Below the pieces are notes generated by a model. That model was given only the letters and a program-made list of their open reading frames with translations, had not been told where the DNA came from and did no database searches. From an uncultured Bacilli bacterium (GTDB lineage: Bacteria > Bacillota_I > Bacilli_A > RF39 > UBA660), in NCBI GenBank assembly GCA_910586635.1, contig CAJUJA010000006.1:1-36720 (forward strand): a stretch of DNA of 36,720 nt. Direction: 5' to 3'. The position numbers and the translations under genes are program-made. Shown here one piece after another: positions 7,670 to 16,077 of this stretch. The stretch's first letter is position 1; each line of letters starts with the position of its first letter.

Positions 7670-8713
7670 TTATTTATCTACTTCCACAATTCTTTTTAGG
7701 AACGGTTGAAATGCTGTTGGAATTGCATAATCTTTTATAATTTTATTAATGCTCAAAAATAGTAGTTGATTATTTTTTATAGGATGTTCTAATTCTATAT
7801 AATAGGACACCATTTGCCATTTTTGATGAGTAAAAATATGAGTATTAGTAATAAATTTCTTTATTTTTAAATAAGCAATATTCATACTTTTTAGATAATC
7901 TTCTACTTGTTTTTTAGTGCGTATCCCTTCAATATTTGGAAATTGCCATAACTGATGAAGCAATCCTTTATTTTCTCTCTTAGAAATAGCGTATGTATTT
8001 TTAAAAACAAATATCAAAACAGTATACTCTAAAACCCTTTTTCTCCTCTTTTCTTGTTTTTTAGGAAATAATGAATAGTTTTTATATTTACTTGCTAAAC
8101 ATCTACAATTTAAAGGGCAGTTTTCACAATGAGGAGTACCATTAGGAATACAAAGTACTTCTCCTATTTCCATTAAAGCTTGATTAAAATCACCACTTTC
8201 ATTAGGAATTATCTTTTCTATTTTTCCAGCAATTTCCCTCTTTGTTTTTAATAATCCAATATCTAAATTGCTATTATAAAACCTAGTATATACTCTTAGA
8301 ACATTTCCATCAATTGTTGCCTTCTTCTGTTGAAAACAAATTGATGCAATAGCACTTGCTGTATAATCTCCAATCCCAGGAAGAGATAATAGTTCCTGAT
8401 ACTCACAGGGAAATTTACCATGATATTGATTAACAATTATTTGGGCAGTCTTTTTTAAATTTCTAGCCCGATTATAATAACCGAGCCCTTCCCACAGCTT
8501 AAATAGATCATCATCAGAAACAACTGCCAAATCTTCAATAGAAGGCAATTTTTTCAAAAATCTATGGTAATAATCTATAACTGCTTCAATCCGAGTCTGT
8601 TGCAGCATTACCTCGGAAATCCAAATATGATACGGATTACAGTTTTGTCTCCAAGGAAGAGTTTTCTTATTTTTCTGATACCACTCTAAAATATCCTGAA
8701 TACATTCCTGCAT
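7670..8713 (-). CDS. mutY: A/G-specific adenine DNA glycosylase MutY
   Basis: This 347-residue enzyme removes adenine mispaired with 8-oxoguanine. The catalytic Glu is E34 in WISEVMLQQT, the helix-hairpin-helix is LPGIGDYTAS (111-120), and the catalytic Asp is D135 in IDGNVLRV. The 4Fe-4S ligands are C188, C196, C199 and C205; the first spacing is seven residues, not the six usual in MutY, and an extra Cys lies at 203. The C-terminal NUDIX-like 8-oxoG recognition domain covers about 225-345. GGTGAT stands six bases before the ATG. The gene is flanked by the XRE regulator and a 460-residue unknown gene and appears to be independent of both. Confidence 0.95.
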   Translation of the reverse strand: MQECIQDILEWYQKNKKTLPWRQNCNPYHIWISEVMLQQTRIEAVIDYYHRFLKKLPSIEDLAVVSDDDLFKLWEGLGYYNRARNLKKTAQIIVNQYHGKFPCEYQELLSLPGIGDYTASAIASICFQQKKATIDGNVLRVYTRFYNSNLDIGLLKTKREIAGKIEKIIPNESGDFNQALMEIGEVLCIPNGTPHCENCPLNCRCLASKYKNYSLFPKKQEKRRKRVLEYTVLIFVFKNTYAISKRENKGLLHQLWQFPNIEGIRTKKQVEDYLKSMNIAYLKIKKFITNTHIFTHQKWQMVSYYIELEHPIKNNQLLFLSINKIIKDYAIPTAFQPFLKRIVEVDK

Positions 8714-8799
8714 TTTTTATCACCAACTTTAAATACGAATCATTATTTTTATACAAAGAATATCATAGTAAATCTGTTTTTTCAAGAAAAATCGCAATA

Positions 8800-8830
8800 T
8801 AAAAAAAGAAAACATTAATTTTCTCTTTTA
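8800..8830 (-). terminator. Rho-independent terminator of the 8815-10203 gene
   Basis: On the minus strand an A-rich arm (8830-8820) and a T-rich arm (8813-8803) pair over 11 bp with one wobble around the loop TTAATG, and the T run continues. The stem begins inside the last codons of the gene. Confidence 0.75.
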
Positions 8831-10203
8831 GTAGATTTCTGCTTTGTTTTACAATAAGAAGAAACCTGATGTAATTCATATTCATAAGAATCTGGTAATT
8901 TTTGAATCACAGTATCCAACTCTCTTTTTATCTCATCTTTCCAAAATTGATAATCCTCTGAACTTGTTATAAAAATTTCCTGTAAATAATCTCGAATATT
9001 ATCTAAAGGTCGTTGTAAATCGTATTTTTGTTCATAAAACTTTAATTTATCATACGTATGATTATAAAATCCTATAGGATTTTCCAAATCTGGTTTTTCT
9101 TTTGTTCTATCAAAGAAAGATTTTACTAAACCAAGACTAGCTCCTATTTTTAATAATAAATGAGCACAGTATAACCTTTCTTCCTCTGTTAAGACCTTCT
9201 TTACTTTCATCTTATGCATATCAACATACTTTCCTATTTCCCTTTTAATTTGTTTATATTCAGCATCGGATAAGTACTTACTTTCACAGCTAGATTGCTT
9301 TTTTATATTTGAATAAGAATTAACAGAAGACTTCTTTGACCTTTTTGTCAATCGCCTATTTAAAGTAGCCCTAATCTTTTGACATAACTCTTCACAAACA
9401 CCAAGGCCACCTAACGATGATATAATCTTATCAACATCTTCTGTCTGATAGGAATCTATTTTATTTAAATAGCTATCTCTTAGCACCTCATGATAAGTTA
9501 AAAAGCAAGAAGTATCACTATCTTCCATTGATTCTTTAGATACTTCTAGCAATAGTTGCTTTACGTTGCGATCTGACTCTGATAATTCAGCATCACTAGT
9601 ATTTAATAATGAATTTAGCAACCCATTTGCTGATAAATCAGATATATCTTCTACATTTAATCCCTTTTTTGAAATAATAGATGGATTCAAAATCACTATA
9701 TTGCCTGAGTGATTCAACAACCCTATATTAATATTTAAAGAAACAAAATCCATTAAAATTTCTAAAGATTCCGTTGCCTTCAATGGAGAATTTAATAAAT
9801 ATAAAGATAAACGTCCGAAATCTTCTGTAATCATTTCACTTTTCATATTACATTCATGGAAATTCATTAATTCCAATACATCAATATTTCTACTTACATA
9901 TCTTAGCTCTTTCATAAAAAAATCTATTTTATGATTATCGTTGAAAATATTAACAATAGAGTGGGTTACTTTTTCTATATAATCTAATGTAGAAATTAAC
10001 ATCATATCAGAACGATTAGAGGCTAAAGTATCAATAATAGAAGTTGTAAATTGCTCATTTTCAGTAGATAAGTTTTTCTTTTTTAAATCCCTATTTGCAA
10101 GTTCATGGATGATTTCCCGAAACTGGACTTGTTGTCCCCTTAGATAATCCAAAAACTTTTCTTTTGCATTTTTTATAATAATCGCCCTCTTTCCTAGCAT
10201 CAT
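8815..10203 (-). CDS. Hypothetical protein, unknown family, unusual start region
   Basis: A largely helical, charged protein of about 460 residues with no signal peptide, membrane span or recognised domain. A basic, Ser-rich linker near residues 290-320 (RRLTKRSKKSSVNSYSNIKK) splits an N-terminal part from a C-terminal helical part ending in KTKQKSTKREN. The start is uncertain. A near-perfect promoter (TTGACA, 17 bp, TATACT) covers 10232-10204, so RNA should begin near 10197, at or past the ATGs at 10203 and 10200. The only Shine-Dalgarno, AAGAGGG, lies at 10191-10185 and points to ATT or ATA codons at 10182-10174. I list the ATG at 10203 by convention. The gene follows the ABC exporter but has its own promoter, and it ends at a strong terminator. 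Confidence 0.7.
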   Translation of the reverse strand: MMLGKRAIIIKNAKEKFLDYLRGQQVQFREIIHELANRDLKKKNLSTENEQFTTSIIDTLASNRSDMMLISTLDYIEKVTHSIVNIFNDNHKIDFFMKELRYVSRNIDVLELMNFHECNMKSEMITEDFGRLSLYLLNSPLKATESLEILMDFVSLNINIGLLNHSGNIVILNPSIISKKGLNVEDISDLSANGLLNSLLNTSDAELSESDRNVKQLLLEVSKESMEDSDTSCFLTYHEVLRDSYLNKIDSYQTEDVDKIISSLGGLGVCEELCQKIRATLNRRLTKRSKKSSVNSYSNIKKQSSCESKYLSDAEYKQIKREIGKYVDMHKMKVKKVLTEEERLYCAHLLLKIGASLGLVKSFFDRTKEKPDLENPIGFYNHTYDKLKFYEQKYDLQRPLDNIRDYLQEIFITSSEDYQFWKDEIKRELDTVIQKLPDSYEYELHQVSSYCKTKQKSTKREN

Positions 10204-10232
10204 AGTATACACAACACTAACATTGTTGTCAA
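10204..10232 (-). promoter_or_regulatory. Near-consensus sigma-A promoter for the 8815 gene
   Basis: TTGACA at 10232-10227, a 17-bp spacer, and TATACT at 10209-10204 on the minus strand. It lies in the 50-bp gap after the ABC exporter gene and gives the unknown gene a transcript of its own. Confidence 0.75.
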
Positions 10233-10256
10233 TCAAAAAGCACGAAATTAACCATT

Positions 10257-11963
10257 CTATTTTTGTAATAACTGGTACTCTCTACAATTTTTTAATAATT
10301 TTTTATGAGTAGATTTTGCCACTAATTTTCCCTTGTCAATAACCATAATCTCATCTGCTATCCTCATCAAACTAGGCTTATGAGTAATCATTAAAATAGT
10401 ATGATCTTTTTTCAAATCTTTTAGTATTTCCATTACCTTTTTTGATGTATTCATATCAAGAGACGAGGTTACTTCGTCAAACAACAATACCTCTGATTTT
10501 GAAAGAAGAGTTCTTGCCAGTGCAATTAATTGCTTCTGACCACCCGAAATATTTTCAGCATCTCTTACTAACTTTGTGTTATAACCATCGGGAAGTGACT
10601 CTATAAAGTCATGTACACCTGCTCTTTTACAAGCCTTTATTTGATTCTCTTTATTAGAATCTACTAAATTCAAATTATCCCGTATACTCATATCAAAAAT
10701 AAAGGGTTTTTGAGTAACAATAGAAACATTAGAAGAGTAAACCTCCTTAGTATAATCATAAACATTAACATCATCTAGTAAAATAGATCCCTTATCTGGT
10801 TTATAAAGTCTTAATAATAATCTAAATATAGTAGATTTTCCACTACCACTTTTTCCAACAATCGCAGTAAAAGAATTAGGTTGAATGCTAAAAGTGATAT
10901 TCTTTAATATTTGCTGTTTTTCATATGTAAAATAAATCTTATCGAATTTTATTTTTCCCAAGATGTGGTCCTCATTATAATCTCCAAAGGATAACATATT
11001 TTTATTTTTGTAATGAAGCAATTTATAAATTCTATCTACTCTAGTCGAATTAGCAGAAACCTTATGTAACTTATCATATAAACGCTCAAACTTAGACTCA
11101 ATTTCCTCATAATATCCAACTACTAATACCAACATAGAAATCTCATATTTACCATGTAGGATTAAGTAAATAGCAATAAAATAAACGATAAGTTTCCCCA
11201 TTCCTAAAATCATAGGAGATACTACCTCTGCATAATCATTATACTTTCTCTTTTTAAAATAATCCTTCCTCCAAGATTTTTTGTAGTTTTCTAGATATTG
11301 CTCTAAATCCTTCTTCATATTAAAAGATTGCACTTCTTTATTTCCTTCTAAAACTTGTCCCATTAATTCTGAAATATCATCCTGATGTTTCCTTTGTCCT
11401 AAAAGATAATGATCACGCCATTTTAAATTCTGACTTAAAGATAAGAAAGATATTAAAAACATAACAAAGGTAACAATACCCATATATGTACTTACTGAAA
11501 ATAAAATGACTAAAGAAATTATAATGCTTAATAAATAATTCAGCACATCTACTATTTGATCTGGTATTTGCATCACTTCCCCGACATCTTGAAAGGATGT
11601 ATTAACGATAAAAGAAGTCTTAATACTTTTAGTAAAATCCTCATCAAAGGAAGTAACCTTTTCTAATATTAATTTTTGCAATTTATTATGTGTATAAGTA
11701 GCATGATTTTGATAAGCTATATAATTATAATGATGACATAAAACATAAAGTAGACTACATCCTAAAAAGATTAATGTATCAAAAAATGCACCTTGAAAAT
11801 CTTTTGCAGTAGCGGCCCCAACTATGTTAGCAGCAAGAAACGGAAGCGTCGCCATCATAATAATCTTTAATAGTGCTGAAAGAAAAATATGAAACAAGCA
11901 TTTCTTACTATCTGCCTTTAGAGAAAAATATTTCTTGACAATCCTATAATACCTTTTAATCAT
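10257..11963 (-). CDS. ABC exporter half-transporter, canonical ATPase subunit
   Basis: This subunit (568 residues from the chosen start) has an N-terminal exporter membrane domain of about six spans and a C-terminal nucleotide-binding domain. The NBD has Walker A GKSGSGKST, Q-loop VTQKPFIFDMS, signature ISGGQKQL, Walker B with catalytic Glu in LLFDEVTSSLD, and switch His in MITHKP, so its own ATP site looks catalytically complete. I start it at the ATG 11963, which overlaps the stop of the upstream ABC gene by 8 bases and has GGGGTG seven bases before it; an upstream GTG-type extension would lie wholly inside that gene. The two ABC genes share long similar stretches (KNLN/DNLN..., KRAGIHEFIESLPNGY versus KRAGVHDFIESLPDGY), pointing to a duplication and a heterodimeric exporter. 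Substrate unknown. Confidence 0.92.
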   Translation of the reverse strand: MIKRYYRIVKKYFSLKADSKKCLFHIFLSALLKIIMMATLPFLAANIVGAATAKDFQGAFFDTLIFLGCSLLYVLCHHYNYIAYQNHATYTHNKLQKLILEKVTSFDEDFTKSIKTSFIVNTSFQDVGEVMQIPDQIVDVLNYLLSIIISLVILFSVSTYMGIVTFVMFLISFLSLSQNLKWRDHYLLGQRKHQDDISELMGQVLEGNKEVQSFNMKKDLEQYLENYKKSWRKDYFKKRKYNDYAEVVSPMILGMGKLIVYFIAIYLILHGKYEISMLVLVVGYYEEIESKFERLYDKLHKVSANSTRVDRIYKLLHYKNKNMLSFGDYNEDHILGKIKFDKIYFTYEKQQILKNITFSIQPNSFTAIVGKSGSGKSTIFRLLLRLYKPDKGSILLDDVNVYDYTKEVYSSNVSIVTQKPFIFDMSIRDNLNLVDSNKENQIKACKRAGVHDFIESLPDGYNTKLVRDAENISGGQKQLIALARTLLSKSEVLLFDEVTSSLDMNTSKKVMEILKDLKKDHTILMITHKPSLMRIADEIMVIDKGKLVAKSTHKKLLKNCREYQLLQK

Positions 11964-13698
11964 GATCAAACACCCCGATTCTACTTGGAGATTTTCTAGA
12001 CTGCAATACTTGATAGATTTCATTAGATTTCATTAATTCCTTATGAGTACCAACTGCTACTATCTTCCCCTGATCCAATACTACAATTTCATCTGCTTCC
12101 TTCATTAAATCAGGTTTCTTAGTAGTTAAAATAATGGTATGATCCTTTTTTAAATCCTTAATAAGTCTAGGAACTAATTTTGCCGTATCCGGATCTAAAG
12201 CTGTTGTAATATCATCTAATAGTAATATTTCACAATCCGTAAGAATTGTTCTAGCAATAGAAATCATTTGTTTTTGACCTCCTGAAATATTACTCCCATT
12301 TTCTCTTAACTTAGTATGATACCCATTAGGAAGGGATTCAATAAATTCATGAATTCCAGCCCTCTTACAAGCTTCAATTTGATTTTTAATATTCGTATCT
12401 ACAAAATTCAGGTTTTTTCTAATACTCATATTAAAAATAAATGGTTTCTGATTAACGACTCCGACATTTCTAGTATAAACCTCTCTTGAAAAATCATAAA
12501 TATTTACATTATCTAAAGTGATCCTTCCCTTAGTCGGTTGATATAGTCTTAATAATAAGTTAAAAATCATAGTTTTCCCAGAACCCGCTTCTCCAACAAT
12601 AGCAACTACCTTATTATGGCCGATTTTTAAATTAATATTTTTTAAGATCTCTTTATTATTTACAGTTAAAGAGACATTTTTCATATGAATTGCACCATAA
12701 ATATCATCCGTCTCTAAAGATCCATAGACTAAATCATTAGATCTATAATTCAAAATATCATTAATACGAGCAACAGAAGTATTCGTTTCTCTAATTGCTT
12801 CTGTAGAATCCATTAATTCATTAATATATGTACCCAATGTTTCATGATAAGAAACCATTAATACTAAAACATTAATTCCTAATTCACCTTTAGACATAGA
12901 ATAAATTAAAATAGTATATAATATAGCACGAAATACATAAACAACTACATTCACATCATTATCTCTAATAGTAGCATAAAATCTTTTTGCACTATATTCC
13001 TTAGTAAACTTTCTTTGAATAATATTTAATTTATTCTTTAATTTTGATAACATATTAAACGTTTTAATTTCTTGTAAACCAGAAACAATTTGTGTTAATA
13101 AATTGCTATATTTATCATCTTGAATAACTACTTTATTATGGTAAAGATTTACTTTTCTATCTGCATTATTTTGTATGGTAATATAAAAATAAGCAAAAAC
13201 AATTAACAGCAAAGATAAATAAATATTATAGAATGCAACAATAACCAAAACAGCAATAATCTGTAATATTCCAATAAGTACTTCAGATATACGATCATTC
13301 ATATCCCCTATATTAATAATGTCGGAATTAATTGTATTCATAATTCTTCCCTTACTCATAACTCTATTAAAACTATGATCAACACTAGACAATTTATTTA
13401 ATACCCTTTTCGTTAGTCCATCATAGCAATAATTCATATTATAACCATAAATTTTATAATTAATATATAAAGAAACATTGTATAAAAAGTAAAGAACAAT
13501 TAAAACTCCCAAATAAAAATAAGTCATTTTATCGTTTCCCAAAGTCAAATATTTTATAATTCCAGATGCCGCTAGAGGAAGACAAATTTCAAATCCTTTA
13601 TAAAAAAAGGCAGACAAAATATTAATTAAAATATATCTAGTTTTTATTTCTGCTAATTTTAAATACTCTTTAAAAAAATAAATATATTCTCCTATCAT
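11956..13698 (-). CDS. ABC exporter half-transporter with degenerate ATPase site
   Basis: This 580-residue half-transporter has about six membrane spans and a C-terminal NBD with Walker A GEAGSGKTMI, Q-loop VNQKPFIFNMS and signature ISGGQKQM. Two catalytic residues are changed: the Glu after Walker B is Asp (D496 in LLLDDITTALD), and the switch His is Lys (K527 in LTTKKP). The same pattern of one weakened site is established for heterodimeric exporters such as TM287/288 and BmrCD, so this protein probably pairs with the canonical subunit encoded next, whose start it overlaps by 8 bases. GAGGTG stands before the ATG, overlapping the stop of the MFS gene. The C-terminal tail SRKSPSRIGVFDHD is unique to this subunit. 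Substrate unknown. Confidence 0.92.
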   Translation of the reverse strand: MIGEYIYFFKEYLKLAEIKTRYILINILSAFFYKGFEICLPLAASGIIKYLTLGNDKMTYFYLGVLIVLYFLYNVSLYINYKIYGYNMNYCYDGLTKRVLNKLSSVDHSFNRVMSKGRIMNTINSDIINIGDMNDRISEVLIGILQIIAVLVIVAFYNIYLSLLLIVFAYFYITIQNNADRKVNLYHNKVVIQDDKYSNLLTQIVSGLQEIKTFNMLSKLKNKLNIIQRKFTKEYSAKRFYATIRDNDVNVVVYVFRAILYTILIYSMSKGELGINVLVLMVSYHETLGTYINELMDSTEAIRETNTSVARINDILNYRSNDLVYGSLETDDIYGAIHMKNVSLTVNNKEILKNINLKIGHNKVVAIVGEAGSGKTMIFNLLLRLYQPTKGRITLDNVNIYDFSREVYTRNVGVVNQKPFIFNMSIRKNLNFVDTNIKNQIEACKRAGIHEFIESLPNGYHTKLRENGSNISGGQKQMISIARTILTDCEILLLDDITTALDPDTAKLVPRLIKDLKKDHTIILTTKKPDLMKEADEIVVLDQGKIVAVGTHKELMKSNEIYQVLQSRKSPSRIGVFDHD

Positions 13699-13699
13699 A

Positions 13700-14890
13700 C
13701 TACACCTCTATTTTTTCCTTGTTTCTTAAATGAATTAATTTACAAGAAATGGATATTTGGAATACCATAAATAGTGCTGATAATCCTAACATAGAATGAA
13801 TTCCAAACTTATAAGTAAGACCCGCTAAAAATAGCCCAATGGCCTCCCCAATCATACCTATCATATATCTAATATCAGTAAAAAATATTTGGTATTTTTT
13901 ATCTATTCTATTAATATAAGGAGCATCAATAATATTTTCATAAGCAGTCGATATTAGAATTGACCAAGTAATTGCAAGCAAAACCACAATCATATTATTA
14001 GATAAAAAGGCAAGTAAATAAAAGGCAAATCTAATTCCAAATTTGAGAACAATGGTTAAATAATCATTTTTAGGAGTCAAGTATTTTAAGACTATAATCC
14101 CTATGATATCAGCAAATAACCCTATCGCTAACAAATAAGTAGTAGCCCTTCCTGCTGAAAAGGATAAACCGTTGGTAAGCATCAACATTTTTAATCCAAG
14201 TCCTGTACTCATAGCCACGTTACCAAAAAAATAATACATTAAATAATATCTCATAATTTTATCACCAAATATATACTTAAATGAGATTTTAGACACTACC
14301 CTTTCTACTTTTAATTTAATGGCAGCCAGTACCCAAAAGGATATATAAATAAAAATAACCGAAATAAAAAGACATATATTATAATTAATAGTAATTTTAA
14401 ACAAATTCCTTCCAATAAATAAGCCTCCAAAAAGAATTCCAACATCCTTGAATAAATATTCCACTAACTTTCTCTTGGAATATAAATTATCACTAACTTC
14501 TATTGTTAATATAAAAGGATAAATACTAGAAATTATAACTTTTTCCAAAACTACATCTAGAATAATTAGAATATCTATAATCCATTTAATACTGGTATAG
14601 TCTAGTAATTTTAATAAATACAAAGATGACATAACTATAATTTTTAAAAGGATAGAGCCAGCAATAAAGTTTTGAATATTGTTTAATTTGAGTTTTGTTG
14701 AGCACAAAAGAAGAGCAATAGCACTAAAAAAAGAAGCCACACTCAAAACATCACTAATTTGTTCTACTAAGAAATTAGTATCTTGAAGCCATAATTGTCT
14801 AAAATTTCCCCATAAACCAAATCCAATACTAAATAGTGCTAAAGATAATAATATTTGGTACTCAGCCTTATGCTTGTTTTTACCTCTCAT
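13700..14890 (-). CDS. MFS-type membrane transporter
   Basis: This 396-residue protein has about ten to twelve hydrophobic spans and a short basic N-terminus (MRGKNKHKAE). The first span contains LFSIGFGLWGNFRQLWLQD, and the final loops (AGLTYKFGIHSMLGLSALFM) look like the last helices of a major facilitator. Motif A is not well kept, so substrate class is open. It is the first gene of a three-gene unit: its stop is one base from the ATG of the degenerate ABC subunit and lies inside that gene's Shine-Dalgarno. A TATACT -10-like element is seen about 55 bp upstream without a convincing -35. It is similar in size and hydropathy to the MFS gene at 5963-7150, but I could not align the two convincingly. 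Confidence 0.75.
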   Translation of the reverse strand: MRGKNKHKAEYQILLSLALFSIGFGLWGNFRQLWLQDTNFLVEQISDVLSVASFFSAIALLLCSTKLKLNNIQNFIAGSILLKIIVMSSLYLLKLLDYTSIKWIIDILIILDVVLEKVIISSIYPFILTIEVSDNLYSKRKLVEYLFKDVGILFGGLFIGRNLFKITINYNICLFISVIFIYISFWVLAAIKLKVERVVSKISFKYIFGDKIMRYYLMYYFFGNVAMSTGLGLKMLMLTNGLSFSAGRATTYLLAIGLFADIIGIIVLKYLTPKNDYLTIVLKFGIRFAFYLLAFLSNNMIVVLLAITWSILISTAYENIIDAPYINRIDKKYQIFFTDIRYMIGMIGEAIGLFLAGLTYKFGIHSMLGLSALFMVFQISISCKLIHLRNKEKIEV

Positions 14891-14977
14891 ATCCTAACCT
14901 ACTCCCTACACTCACTACTATAAATATTAGTATATCATACTTCGACATATTTTTTAAAGTGATTTCGATTTAGTAAA

Positions 14978-15008
14978 TAAAAAAACAAGAAATTGAATTT
15001 TCTCGTTT
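14978..15008 (-). terminator. Rho-independent terminator after the 15014 gene
   Basis: On the minus strand an 8-9-bp stem (AACGAGAAA with TTTCTTGTT, one wobble) is followed by seven T. It isolates the MFS-ABC unit from the genes upstream of it. Confidence 0.7.
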
Positions 15009-15013
15009 CATGG

Positions 15014-15507
15014 TTACTTTTCTAAAAGGTATGCTGAAATACTATATTTAGAAATTGATTGTTCTTCCTCAAGATAACGGAAAGAAAGTCTTTGAATGAT
15101 TATCTTTTGCTTTGAGTTAAGTTTTATTTCATGATTCTTTTCTAAATAATCACTAAATTCATCTATATGATCTATATAATCTTGAATCTTACTAGATAAA
15201 TCAATCTCAAGTTTTTGGTTACTCCCTTTAACAGTAAAAGAAAGATTTTCAAACTGTTCCACAGTTGTTTTTTCATAATACTTATTACTATAAATAAAAT
15301 ATAGTTTTTGATAACTTCCTACATCAACATGATCTGATTTAATTTGTGAAGAAACATAGACTCCCTTTGAACATCGGTAGGAACAAGGTTTAAAAGATTG
15401 AATAACCTCAATATCCTTTTTTGTCAATAGTTTTTCTATACTAACCTTGACATACTCCTCATCTCTACCTTTTTTATAGGTTGGAATAATTCCTTTAATT
15501 TTTTCAT
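15014..15507 (-). CDS. Hypothetical protein, N-terminus broken by a one-base shift in an A run
   Basis: An intact frame runs from a TTG at 15427 to the stop at 15014 (137 residues), but it has no ribosome site. The same frame is open much further upstream and reads protein-like (KGIIPTYKKGRDEEYVKVS). An ideal start, AAGGAG then ATG at 15507, lies at its head in a different frame. Adding one A to the six-A run just after this ATG would join them into MKKIKGIIPTYKKGRDEEY and onward, about 165 residues. As written, the ATG frame ends after 23 codons. The protein is unknown; it contains CSYRCSKGVY and an acidic helical C-terminus. It lies 28 bases after the HD gene and probably shares its transcript. 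A sequencing error, a true mutation or slippage are all possible. Confidence 0.6.
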
Positions 15508-15535
15508 AGAAACTCCTTAAAATTACCTTTAGTTT

Positions 15536-15994
15536 TTAATAACTAATAGATAACATTTCCCAAATCGCACATATTTTATCAGCAATACATACAATAACAC
15601 TTTCTAAATATCTTGGAGGTTTAATATTCAATGGAAACATATGTTTTTTGATAATATCCCGCTCAATTCTACATAAAGAAAAGTCCCTTTCTGCATTTAA
15701 AAGAGCTGTTTTAGCATGTGTAAATCCATGTAGCTTATGATCATCAGAAGGAATATGCCAATCATACAAAAAATAATCATGAAGTAATGCCCCTCTTACC
15801 ATAGCACGTCTATTCAAGTTAATAGGTAAAAAAATAGAAATATATAAAGAAAGACAAGCAACTCCTAAAGAGTGCTCAAATACACTAACATTTCCATGCT
15901 GTATAAATTTCTTTTCAGATTGCATATATTCTGATTTTATAATATCTGCTCCATATAACATAACCATTACTTTCATATTATTAACAATACTCAA
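15536..15994 (-). CDS. HD-domain phosphohydrolase-like protein
   Basis: This 152-residue protein is a compact HD domain. Metal-binding residues are visible as H in VFEHSLGVA, the HD pair in ALLHDYFLYDW, a later H in HGFTHAKTA, H in IKKHMFPLN, and the closing D in VCIADKICA. HD enzymes act on nucleotides or cyclic dinucleotides; the exact substrate is not evident. The start is taken as the TTG at 15994 with GGTGAG five bases upstream; the ATG six codons later has no ribosome site. A TTGAGT-N17-TATAAT promoter stands 30 bp upstream. The last residues stop shortly after ADKICA, so it is the minimal form of the domain. The frameshifted 15014 gene follows closely. Confidence 0.85.
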   Translation of the reverse strand: MSIVNNMKVMVMLYGADIIKSEYMQSEKKFIQHGNVSVFEHSLGVACLSLYISIFLPINLNRRAMVRGALLHDYFLYDWHIPSDDHKLHGFTHAKTALLNAERDFSLCRIERDIIKKHMFPLNIKPPRYLESVIVCIADKICAIWEMLSISY

Positions 15995-16024
15995 ACCAGC
16001 TCACCACCAACTCCATCTATCTAC

Positions 16025-16053
16025 ATTATAGTACATTTATAAACGAAACTCAA
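16025..16053 (-). promoter_or_regulatory. Sigma-A promoter for the HD-domain gene
   Basis: TTGAGT at 16053-16048, a 17-bp spacer and TATAAT at 16030-16025 on the minus strand. The leader to the TTG start would be about 25 bases and holds GGTGAG. Confidence 0.6.
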
Positions 16054-16077
16054 CCAATTAAGCATTCTTACTTCTAA

